Source: Neurospora tetraspora
Lineage: Eukaryota; Ascomycota; Sordariomycetes; Sordariales; Sordariaceae
DNA: 64,000 nucleotides
Assembly (NCBI RefSeq): GCF_033439725.1
Contig: NW_026944384.1
Span: 2,790,001-2,854,000, forward strand
Direction of reading: 5' to 3'
The notes beneath the pieces were generated by a model, which was not told where the DNA came from, made no database searches, and saw only the letters and a list, made by a program, of their open reading frames with translations. The translations under genes were made by a program, and so were the position numbers. Shown here in pieces: positions 35,859 through 44,790 of the stretch. The stretch's first letter is position 1, and each line of letters begins with the position of its first letter.

Positions 35859-36364
35859 GTCGCCCGCATCTTGCGTACGACTTTCTCGAGCTCAGTTGTT
35901 TTGCCAAACAACATGGCTCATTCATCCGGACAGTCTCTCAATGTCGTTGTTTCGTCCTGCACAACATCCACGGGTGCTTGTTATCGACCTCATCAAAATC
36001 CACGCCAGCCTCACGATGGTATACATTCTCACCTTCCTCCTGTTCCTAAGAAGATGCACAAGCATAATGGTGCCGGCACTGGTAACAGTCTTTGGATTGC
36101 GAAGACAAGGACTCTGACGATGACAACCGCCGCGCCACAGGCCGAGCGCGTCAGGGCTACCTACTTCGCCGTCCGGCCGGCACGGCCCCTCCAGTGTTCA
36201 GCGAGAAAGGGCTCTCGCTTGTCTCGTCGTTATGAAGCGTAAGGCCAAAGAACGGGCGAGAGACACTGGAAGGGAGAGAAGGGCCAGACTCCTGGCCAAT
36301 CTCAAGTTACGATACAAGGCTGGGCGCCTTTATCACCAAAAAAAAAAAAACCTTAAACCTTAAA

Positions 36365-36409
<45 letters not shown>

Positions 36410-36511
36410 TACCTTTTTACCTTTTTACCTTTGTACCTTTTTCCTTTCTGTCATTAGAAGCTACACTACCGGATGGACTGAGACGGTATGTGATTTTTCC
36501 CCCCATCTCGA
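35859..36511. other. Noncoding segment with poly-T tract
   Basis: A 123-codon frame at 35871-36242 has no recognisable motif. From 36340 the sequence is low-complexity: an A run, CCTTAAA repeated, a run of 41 T (36367-36407), then CCTTTTTA repeats. It directly precedes the tandem array. Confidence 0.4.
36367..36407. repeat. Poly-T tract, 41 bases
   Basis: An uninterrupted T run between CCTTAAACC and ATTACCTTTTTACC repeats, about 100 bases before the first unit of the array. Confidence 0.95.
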
Positions 36512-37760
36512 CTGATTTGGTCGTAGACGGGCAGTGCTAGTCCTTCAATGGACGCAAGGCGTGTGTGTTCGGGTGGTTTGGATGTTTTTTTTTCTTTTTC
36601 GATTGTTGCTCGGATGAAGAGCAGTGCTTGCAGGACTGGACGGGATGTCTGTCACTTGGGTACAGCGAAAGTGGCTATTGGAGGTCCGGCAGGCCGCTGC
36701 GGCCGAATCATCAAGGAGGTAATCTCATATTCTTGAGCAGTTCATTCATTTACCTAGTGTAGGCTTTTTCTCTCTCTCTCTCTTTTTTTTCTTTTTTTTT
36801 TTTTCGGTTTGGGGAGATTCCCTGTATCTTTCAGTTTTGTCAAAATTTTGCTGAGTGTATCTTCCCTCGGCTGATTTGGTCGTAGACGGGCAGTGCTAGG
36901 ATCCCCAGCGCCAGAAACTTCACTGAACGCGAGATGTTGTTTGGGTGGAACACTCTACTATTTCTTCGATTATTGTTCGGACGAAGAGCAATTCTCGTGA
37001 GGACGGTATGTATCCACCACGACAACAAAGCGGTCATTGGGGTTTCTCGCGCTCCTAGGCTGTCCCTGCGCCCAAATCATCCAGAGTGATAGGTACAGTA
37101 TCATCTTCAAAAGCAATTTGTTTGTTTATTTATCTAGCGTATGCTTTATTCGGTGTTGGGATTATATCTTTCGGCCTTTGTAGGCACTTTTTGATTTTAC
37201 TTTTACACTGTGTCCATATCTTCCTCACGGCTGATTTGGTCGTAGACGGGCAGTGCTAGTCCTTCAATGGGCACGAGGTAGTTGTTTGGGTGGAACTTGC
37301 TTTTTCGATTGTTGCTCGGATGGAGAGCAGTGCTTGGGAGGACGGGATGTCACTTGGACAGCGAAGTGGCTATTGGAGGAATCCGGCGGGCCCCTGCGGC
37401 CGAATCATCTGGGGGTGATAGGTATCATGTTGTTGTAGAGCAGGTTGTCATTCCCTAGTGTATGTAGGCTTTTTCTTTCTTCTTTTTTTTCGGGTTGGGG
37501 AGATTATATATGTAGAGGTACCTCCCTCTCGGCTGATTTGGTCGTAGACGGGCAGTGCTAGTCCTTCAATGGACGGCAAATACTGTTCGAGTGGGATGGA
37601 TGCTTCTTCGCTCGTTGTTCCGGTGAAGAGCAATGCTCGGAGGACGGGATAACACCCGAACAGCGAAAGTGGCTATTGGAGTTCTGGCAGGCCCCTGTGG
37701 CCGAATCGTCAAGGAGGCAATATCATAGTCTAGAGCACTTCAAGCATTCATGTATCTAGG
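36512..37760 (+). repeat. Four-copy tandem array with invariant core, possible ncRNA cluster
   Basis: Four units start at 36512, 36871, 37231 and 37533, so the periods are 359, 360 and 302 bases. Each begins with the same 29-base core (first 20 bases CTGATTTGGTCGTAGACGGG), identical in all four. Further shared blocks follow in order: CCTTCAATGG (not in unit 2), GAAGAGCA, AGGACGG, GTGGCTATTGG-like, GCGGCCGAATCATC-like and CTAGTGTA-like, then a T-rich stretch. Lengths between blocks differ by amounts that are not multiples of three, so the units are not protein coding. Small inverted repeats are kept in the copies. Units are shorter than about 400 bases, which would help them escape repeat-induced point mutation. 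Function is unknown. Confidence 0.8.
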
Positions 37761-38145
37761 CTTTAGTGCTAGACTCACAAGACACTCTTAAGAATCTTGC
37801 ATCACGAAGTTACCGTCAGTTTGGTTGGCATATGTACGCTGCTCTGTGTGTACCAAACCCTACAGAGTACAGCTAATAACCCTACCTGAAAGCGATTCCG
37901 AGCTTCCCGACATGAGATTGTGTTTTCTGCGTCATCTGGAAGCCGAGTACTGCGGAATTTCAGGGTAGTTGGGCAAGTTTTGAGGAGAGCGAAACCGATA
38001 TGTACATACTGTTATTCGTGTCATGTGTTTCCAAAATATGTTGTACAACTCCGACCTCCGACTCCCACATCTGCAAGTCGTACATGCTGCCGACACCTAG
38101 TTGTACATATACATGCCCGTAACCGAGTCATGCATCACATGTTAC
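37761..38145. other. 3' region of PPR gene, no gene seen
   Basis: Short AT-balanced spacer between the array and the minus-strand PPR gene. No motif is recognised. Confidence 0.4.
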
Positions 38146-40692
38146 TTATGCACTCGCAACATTTCTTGCCCTGTACGCTTCCAACCCTTCAATCTCCCCC
38201 GCCGTCTCCTCCCAGTCCTCCTCGGCCGCCTTGACCACCTTCCGCTCCTCTCCCCCTTCAGCCAGCGACTCTTCAACCACGACACTCTGGCTAATATCCC
38301 TCAACTGCTCCTCCATCATCCTATACTCATCCTGCGCGGCAATCCAGTCAGGCACCTCCGGTATCTCCTCAGAGTTCTCGTCCCTGGCCGCCGCCTCCGC
38401 CAACTTGGCCACAAACGCCGCCTGCCTCCTCTTCTTCTTATCGTCCAACCTCTGCATCATCTGCAATGCAGCCTCGCGATTGAGCAAGTATCCGAATGCC
38501 CTCAACGTGAACCGATCAGGCTTATATGCCGCAGCCTCCATGCGCTGCAGCGCCGACGCCGTCTTGCCCACGGCCTGCAGCCGGGCGTGGCCGGCAATCA
38601 GGGTGTTCCAAGTCACGCGGTTGGCCTGGACGCCGTGGTCGCGCATCATCTTGAAGATGCGATCGCCCTGCTCGCGGTGCTCGCGCCGGTGCATGAAGCC
38701 GTGCAGTAGGACGGACCAGGTGTAGACGCTCGGGGCCGGGTGGCGGGGTTCCAGGTCGGGTTTGTGCGGGTCGGCGTCGAAGAGCGCGCGGGAAGCGGCG
38801 GCGTCCTTGAGCATGTCGCTGACGATGTCGAGGGCGACGAGGGCCATGTTGGTGCCTTGCCATTCGAGGATGGCCTTGATGACGGTGTCGTGGATCTGGG
38901 TGCCCTTGGAGGCGACGAAGGCGAGGATGGTCGGGTCGCCCTGCTTGAGCCGGTTGCGGAAGTTGGAGTAGAACTCGATCAGACTGTAGGGCTGGGAGAA
39001 GTTGCGGATGAAGGAGGTCACCATGATGTTGAGCGTGTCGTTGCCTGGTTGGATACGGGCTTCGGCCTCGAGTTCGGGTATGAGGGTCAGGGTGTTCCTG
39101 AGCGATCGCATACTCTGCCAGCCGGCCCATGAAGGGGCCATTCCATCGAGTTCTCGCTGGTGGATTTCTGCGGTGTAGTTTTGTAGGTCGATATTCAACA
39201 GGGCTTGCAAAGGACCAAGGTCGAATAGCTTGGAGTACGTCTTGAACATGTACTCGAAGCTTGGAATGGGAACTGGTGGCTTCATCTTCCGCTTTCGGAG
39301 CTCCCAGACCGTTGTAGTATGAATAAAGGTGAGGATACCGTTGATGATGACGGGATCTTGTGACGCTTCACCTGGCAAAAGCTCGAGTATGCGGCGGAAA
39401 CTCGGGTGGTCATTTGCTAGCGTAGCTCCGTGCAACAGCTGGGAATAGAAAATGAGATCTGGCTGGACTCCCTGACTGGTCATCAGGTCGTAGACCTGCC
39501 ACACAGTTCCCAGTTCGTTGTTATCGCAAAGGTTCCTGACAATAGTTGTGTAGTGGATGATGTTGGGCTGAAGTCCGAAGTCCAGAAGCTCTTGGTTTAG
39601 TTGCGAGCGGAGCGTTGGGAGGCTCTCGTCGTTCTCTTTACTTCCCGCTGTGATCTTTGGAAAGGTCAGGATGGCGGTAGCCAGAGCGGCGCAATGCAGC
39701 CCGTTGACATCCAGCTGTCCATCCCGAATCATCTCACGCAGTAGATCAGCAGCCGCCGGCTTGTATTTTGGCTCCTTTGCCAAGTACCATACAAAATGTT
39801 GCTTCGTGTTGACATGTAATGGCTGCCGGTATTCTTTGATGGCCATGAGTAGCTCGTAGACCTGCTCCGTCGTTGCGTGCCTAAGAATATGGTAGATGGT
39901 ATTTTGTCGTAGGCAGATGTAGCGCTTCGAAGTGTTGTGGTAGCAATGAAGCAAGGCCCCAGCAACGGCCCTCCCGTATTCCGACTGTAAAGGCTCTTGT
40001 AGCCTCTGTAGATAGTCGGTCATGTAGAGAAAACTGTCGACGACAGTGTAGAAGTTCGATCCGTCTTGTGCAAAGATGGCCCGGAAGATGTCGGGGGCTT
40101 GGTCGGGGAACCAACGGAGAGTGTTGAGCATAACCGGGCGCCAGAGCTTTGCTCGACTCTCCTCGGGTATGAGCTGCCAGGCTTGCCGCATGTGGTTGAC
40201 ATCCCTCTGGCAGAGTAGATCCTGTATTATGTAAAGCTCAGGGCGCCCTGACTGCAGGGCGATGTCTCGGTATCTGTCCCTCCGTTTCTTATCCAAGTCT
40301 CTCCTGTTCCATATATGGCTGAACTTGTGCTTCCAACGGGAATACTCTAATATGCTGCTTTGATAGGCGCTCTTGCTGACGTTTTTCCAAATGACGCTTC
40401 GGTCCTTTTTCCACTTGTTGGCCCATCCTTTCAATGGTCTGGGTTGTTTCGAGGATGTGCGCTTCTTTCCGCCCGACTTGGTACCTGGGTTCGTCTGGCT
40501 CGAGGGCACCGGGAACTGATCGGGTCCGGTCGCATGGCTATCAGATGAGTGTTGGGCGTGCGGCGAGGGCGCGAGAGAGCTGGCTGGACGCATGAGCGGC
40601 CGGGGACGGAGGGGAAGCCGGAGCTGAAGCGGGTCGCCTTGTCGTCGGATGTTGGAGAGACATGACCGGCAAATGAATGGCGTCTGTTGCAT
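38146..40692 (-). CDS. Pentatricopeptide-repeat protein, probably mitochondrial
   Basis: A single-exon protein of 848 residues. The N-terminus is Arg-rich and poor in acidic residues (MQQTPFICRSCLSNIRRQG), which fits a mitochondrial presequence. Then comes a Lys/Trp-rich stretch (PRPLKGWANKWKKDRS). PPR-type units are clear in the middle and C-terminal parts: NIIHYTTIVRNLCDNNELG, PDLIFYSQLLHGATLANDH, SVYTWSVLLHGFMHRREH and NRVTWNTLIAGHARLQAVG. The tail is acidic and coiled-coil-like. Such proteins bind organellar RNA and act in processing, stability or translation of specific mitochondrial transcripts; the target cannot be read from the sequence. Divergent from Cwf18. Confidence 0.88.
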   Translation of the reverse strand: MQQTPFICRSCLSNIRRQGDPLQLRLPLRPRPLMRPASSLAPSPHAQHSSDSHATGPDQFPVPSSQTNPGTKSGGKKRTSSKQPRPLKGWANKWKKDRSVIWKNVSKSAYQSSILEYSRWKHKFSHIWNRRDLDKKRRDRYRDIALQSGRPELYIIQDLLCQRDVNHMRQAWQLIPEESRAKLWRPVMLNTLRWFPDQAPDIFRAIFAQDGSNFYTVVDSFLYMTDYLQRLQEPLQSEYGRAVAGALLHCYHNTSKRYICLRQNTIYHILRHATTEQVYELLMAIKEYRQPLHVNTKQHFVWYLAKEPKYKPAAADLLREMIRDGQLDVNGLHCAALATAILTFPKITAGSKENDESLPTLRSQLNQELLDFGLQPNIIHYTTIVRNLCDNNELGTVWQVYDLMTSQGVQPDLIFYSQLLHGATLANDHPSFRRILELLPGEASQDPVIINGILTFIHTTTVWELRKRKMKPPVPIPSFEYMFKTYSKLFDLGPLQALLNIDLQNYTAEIHQRELDGMAPSWAGWQSMRSLRNTLTLIPELEAEARIQPGNDTLNIMVTSFIRNFSQPYSLIEFYSNFRNRLKQGDPTILAFVASKGTQIHDTVIKAILEWQGTNMALVALDIVSDMLKDAAASRALFDADPHKPDLEPRHPAPSVYTWSVLLHGFMHRREHREQGDRIFKMMRDHGVQANRVTWNTLIAGHARLQAVGKTASALQRMEAAAYKPDRFTLRAFGYLLNREAALQMMQRLDDKKKRRQAAFVAKLAEAAARDENSEEIPEVPDWIAAQDEYRMMEEQLRDISQSVVVEESLAEGGEERKVVKAAEEDWEETAGEIEGLEAYRARNVASA

Positions 40693-41190
40693 GGTTCCCA
40701 GTGCCGTAGGTAGAAACGATGTCTTATGACGGAGCGTAGGATGGCATTATGTGTCGTGCGTGGTTTTGGGGTTCGACTACCAGAGTCAGGTTGCGATGTC
40801 GTCGAGTGTCGCTTATGACGTTTGGGATAAATCCATGTTGCACTTCCAAATTTTTGACGGGATAGCAATTCGGTGATAAAATGCGCGGGTGACTGGACGA
40901 TCTATCTCGCGCTATGCGCTTGTTATGTACCGCGCTATAACGTCAGGGGTATAACGGGACGGCAGGCGCTAAGCTTTAGCGAGGTCCGTGCTTAACAGCG
41001 TCCCCGGGAACCCCACGCGGAGCGCGTCCCACTGCCTGAGATCCACAGCTTCAGAACCTCACTCCATCCACTGACGGCATCCCAGCAAGTCACAACAGTC
41101 CAGTCCAGCGTATTCTCTTCAAGATCCGAGTTGCAAAAACGCAACACAACACCTCGACAATAATACATATAAAAATAACCCAGCCCAATA
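40693..41190. other. Divergent promoter region, PPR/Cwf18
   Basis: Shared upstream region of two divergent genes. No gene is seen. A GCGCTATGCGCTTGTTATG stretch near 40910 is slightly palindromic. Confidence 0.45.
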
Positions 41191-41324
41191 ATGTCATCCC
41201 ACGCGACCCTCTCAGCCGCCGCCGACGACCGCAAGGCCCGTCTAGCCAAGCTCAAGACCTTGAAGCGCAAAGAACCCGAGCCGGCCTCCTTCGACGACGA
41301 AGAGTCCCATCATGATTCCCAAAC

Positions 41325-41355
<31 letters not shown>

Positions 41356-41901
41356 AACGACAACCAGCAAGAACCCACAGCCGACTCCAACGACGGCGCC
41401 CCAACAACCGACGTAGCCCGCCTCCACCTCTCCGGGCGCAACTTCGACTTCGAAACGCGCGGCCCCAAACTCGGCTTCGAAGCGCCTCCCACGCTGACGC
41501 TCGAGAAGCCGACACTAGAAGAGCAAGCAGCCGACATCGAGGAGGAAGCGCAGCGGCAGGCGGCTTTGGACGCGCAAGCAGCCCAAGAAAATAAGGGCAT
41601 CGACCTGTTCAAGCTGCAGCCCAAGAAGCCCAACTGGGACCTGAAGCGGGAGCTGAACCAGAAGATGGAGGTGCTGAACGTGCGGACGGACAATGCGATT
41701 GCGCGCATGGTGAGGGAGCGGCTGGCGGCGAAGAAGAAGGCGGCCGTGGAGGATAAGACGGTGGGCGGTAAAGAGGAGGAGGAGGAGGCCGGTATGCTGG
41801 AGGGCACGGCGCTGGTGGAGGGGATGAAGTTGAGGGAGAGGGAGGAAGCGGAGGAGGAGAGGAGGGAGAGGGAGTTGGAGGAGGCCGAGTTGGCGGCGTG
41901 A
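41191..41901 (+). CDS. cwf18: Pre-mRNA splicing factor Cwf18/CCDC12 family
   Basis: A single-exon protein of 236 residues. The diagnostic block is RLHLSGRNFDFETRGPKLGF (about residues 77-96), followed by a helical region (EEQAADIEEEAQRQAALDAQ) and IDLFKLQPKKPNWDLKREL-N-Q-K. The last part, MEVLNVRTDNAIARMVRERL, is also typical. Cwf18/CCDC12 is a component of the Prp19-associated (NTC-related) spliceosome. An Asn run of about 14 residues, coded by AAC repeats at 41325-41360, is inserted near residue 47. The tail is a long charged Glu/Arg helix. The start is followed by MSSHATLSAAADDRKARLAK, as in the family. Confidence 0.9.
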
Positions 41902-42105
41902 GGAGTTTGGAACTTGACGCAGGTTGAGATTCAAAGTCAAAATAAGATGGGAAACCGAGAGGGCCGACAGGACGAAAAAGAACGAGGACGAAGACGAGGG
42001 CCAGGACGAGATGTGCTCCCAGAGCTCAAGAGGGAGGAAACTGTCATGATTTTGTTTTACAGAGAAAGTATGCTATCTTTACTTTGATACCCAACACCGC
42101 AAATC

Positions 42106-43022
42106 CTATCTACCCATATTCATAGACTGTGTCAACGCTAATCTCTTGCTGAAAGGGCTGAGACTCCGCTCGCGCGGCGGTGGCGGGGGAGACGGTTCAC
42201 GCTTTGGAGGTCGTTGCGGCGACGCCCTGTCCCGGTAGTATCCTCCTGCCCTGTGGTTCTCTCCCTTGCTATCCCGCCTAACCGGTGAGCGGACTGGTGA
42301 CCTGGACCTGGACTCGGAAACGGAATAGTCGCGCCTGGATGGCCTTGCCCTCCCGGAGCCACGCCCGCGTTCACGTCCGCGCTCACGGCGGGGCGACGGG
42401 GAACGACGGCGAGGAGGCGGTGATCCTTTCCGCGATGAGTGTTTGACGGGGCTCTCTGACCTGCGGCTAGAATACCGATCCCGAGAGTCGACTGAGCGTT
42501 GGCGAGCCGAAGGCGCCTTGGGCGGCGGCTCAAAAAAGTCTTGGGCATGCGCTCTCCGTGGGGGTGACCTAGAATGGCGAGAAGGCCTTGGGGATGGGGA
42601 TCGTGTGGAGATGGTCGATACCGAATCGACCGAAGCTGATCTGCTTCTGCTTCTCCTTGGGCTCACATATCTGGATGGCGACTCGTCATCCCTTTCGAGC
42701 TCCTTCTTCTTGGCTCGCTCAGCCTCCCTCTGGGCTAGAATCTCGTCGGCCACGCCTTTCTTGTCCTGAGGCGGCACGGCACTAGTAAGCTTGGGCAACA
42801 GCTTGGGGTTAAAGAGCTGCTGGGTGCGCGACGGCCTCGGGATATAGGGCCGTTCCGCAGCTGAGGCTTTACACTCGTACGAATAGTGGCGTTCTAGGAA
42901 TGTCAGCTGCGTGTTATACATGTGTTATTGAAGTAGAGGGAACACTTATCTCTCTTTAGGCATTTCTGGCATTGGACGGCTGACGGAGTTGACTTGGACG
43001 GTATATTGCGTCCTCGATACAT
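42106..43022 (-). CDS. Zinc-knuckle, Arg/Ser-rich protein (ZCCHC10/SREK1IP1-like)
   Basis: Two exons on the minus strand, 43022-42950 and 42890-42106, give 285 residues. Exon 1 encodes MYRGRNIPSKSTPSAVQCQK then CLKR. The second starts inside the knuckle so that the joined motif is CQKCLKRGHYSYEC, a canonical CX2CX4HX4C. SAAERPYIPRPSRTQQLFNP follows, typical of fungal relatives of ZCCHC10. The C-terminal half is rich in RS, SP and RR pairs, as in splicing-related SR proteins. The join requires an intron with AT at its 5' end. No GT-AG choice keeps both the frame and the Cys pair, and the downstream ATG at 42921 would lose CQKC. Function is probably nuclear RNA binding. Divergent from the R3H gene. 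Confidence 0.82.
42891..42949 (-). other. AT-AC intron (59 bases) with U2-type signals
   Basis: Read on the minus strand it starts ATAAGTGTTCC and ends CCTAGAAC. The donor is the standard GTAAGT with G changed to A at the first base, and a CTGAC branch-like site lies about 11 bases from the end. The U12 donor ATATCCTT is absent. Ending at AC gives CLKRGHYSYEC; ending three bases earlier at TAG gives CLKRERHYSYEC, also in frame but with non-canonical knuckle spacing. Confidence 0.65.
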
Positions 43023-44790
43023 GGCGATAACTCGAAGGGTTGTTGGAATGTGGCTAGCCCCTGGAAATTGAAGCTTTATGCAAAATTAAGGTGAACTATC
43101 CTCGTCCACCTCCCGTTTCTTGAAATTACAACGGTTCTGAAGTGAATGCAGCGCCAACCAGGTCGGGGTGCCGTTCGATTTAGAGGTCGTTGCTTGTTAA
43201 ATGATTTCGGTCAAACTTGAGTGAAGTGGTCGATTCAAGACGTGAAGCCGCTTCTTGATGGTTTTGATGATTGAGGATGGCGTTAGTTGATAGTGTCTGG
43301 CTAAGTTGAACTTGGTGATAAGTTCCAGTGGTGAATGAGATTCGAAGGTTGATTGGTGGGTTGGATACAAGGTGTCGGCGGTGAAATTGACAGTTGAGAG
43401 GTCCAAGCACCAAGTTCGTTGTGTTGTCGAGCGACAAGTAGGAGCACGTGACGTTGCCAAGATGAAGCATTCCGTTGCGGCACAGTGCACCGAGGCGGGC
43501 AGTGATGATGGGAGCATCTGGCACTGGTTTGCTTTTTTGGGGGCCGCTCCGTGTCCTCCAATCCCTTCAACGCAGACCTAAAATGAAGGGGATAAAAGAC
43601 AGCTCTCTGTGTGAGACAATCTATCTTCGAGTTCTCGTGTTGTCATGTTTTTGAAGTATGGTTGAAATTCGGAGTGTCCGTCTCTGCCGGCTTCGTAACG
43701 TAAACTTCAAATCATGAAATCATGGCCACAAGTCATGTCTATGTTTGCAGCCAAGATACCATTGAGCCCCTCCCAAACAGTTCCCTCCCGTTCATTCCCC
43801 TCATCTTGTCATACTGCCCGTCAACCCTCTTTAAACTGCTATGCTTTGTTTTTGTGAATATCTAGCGGTAGAGCTCCTATGCTCAGGAACGCCGTCGAAT
43901 TTATGCCAGATGGGTGGAGTATTCAAGGTAAGGTACCGTATCGTAAGGGTCCTGAGGTCGAAGGTACACACACAGCACGTTTGCTCCCGCGGAATGGAGG
44001 ATTGGATTTTGACACCGCTAGAAACCAGGCCAACAGGCCCACGGTGTGGCCCACGGCAGGCGGTCCCCTACCCGTACCTGCAACATGCAGACCGACCCAC
44101 GGCTACCAGAGGAGGAGGCTCCCGGCGATGGATTACTTCGGGCAACCACCACTTTTAATCGACTTTACCACTTTATCTCACAAACCAAACCCACACAAAC
44201 GGGAAACAACACCACACCCCTCCTCTTCCCCATCAACCACCAAAGGTCCATCCGCCCAACCGTGGCGGCACCCTTTCCAGACAACTTTGCTGTTTTCTGG
44301 GAGTTAGGGCGTCGTCGACTTTAGTCCGCTTCCACTTCCCGGCCCGCGATTTTGGATTTCAGCCTTTTCATTGTACCTGCAACTGGAACCCCAACCCGAC
44401 AGGCCCCAGGCGGAAAGAAAGCAAAGACAAAAAAAGAGGCACGACACAAGCAACAAGGCAGAGGAGGTCCAGGATTCGACTTTGGCACTGGCTTCAGCAT
44501 TTGCGCATTCACAGCGGACAATAGACAACACTCCCGAATACAATGATCACCGGCACTCTTCTTTCGCTTTGCGCCGCTTTGATCCGTTTCGTTTCTTGAT
44601 TCACCTGGATTTCGTCCCATCAAAAAGCTACATCATCGAATTCCTCTACCGGATCTGACCTGCCGAGCGCGTTCTCTCTTTCGACCCGCTCTGCTCTTCA
44701 CCGGACAAACATACATACATAGAGGCACTCTCGGCTGCTTGCGCGACTCTTTGTAACATCCGCACTGCCATCCCTTACACCGCAAAAGCC
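43023..44790. other. Divergent promoter region, zinc knuckle/R3H
   Basis: About 1.8 kb without a supported gene. The right part (44140-44790) is rich in CA and CCA and looks like the long leader of the R3H gene. Open frames here are short and lack motifs. Confidence 0.45.

Noticed and set aside
36345-36370. CCTTAAA repeats as telomere-like sequence
   Set aside because: Only about two copies, and the unit is not the fungal TTAGGG/CCCTAA telomere repeat.
36512-37760. Tandem array as a protein repeat (LALPVYDQISR on the minus strand)
   Set aside because: The shared peptide comes only from the identical core; spacing between units changes by lengths not divisible by three, and stops interrupt the frames.
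42106-42921. Start of the zinc-knuckle gene at the ATG at 42921
   Set aside because: It would lose the first Cys pair of the knuckle, and its first residues (MYNTQLTFLE) are the translated end of the intron.
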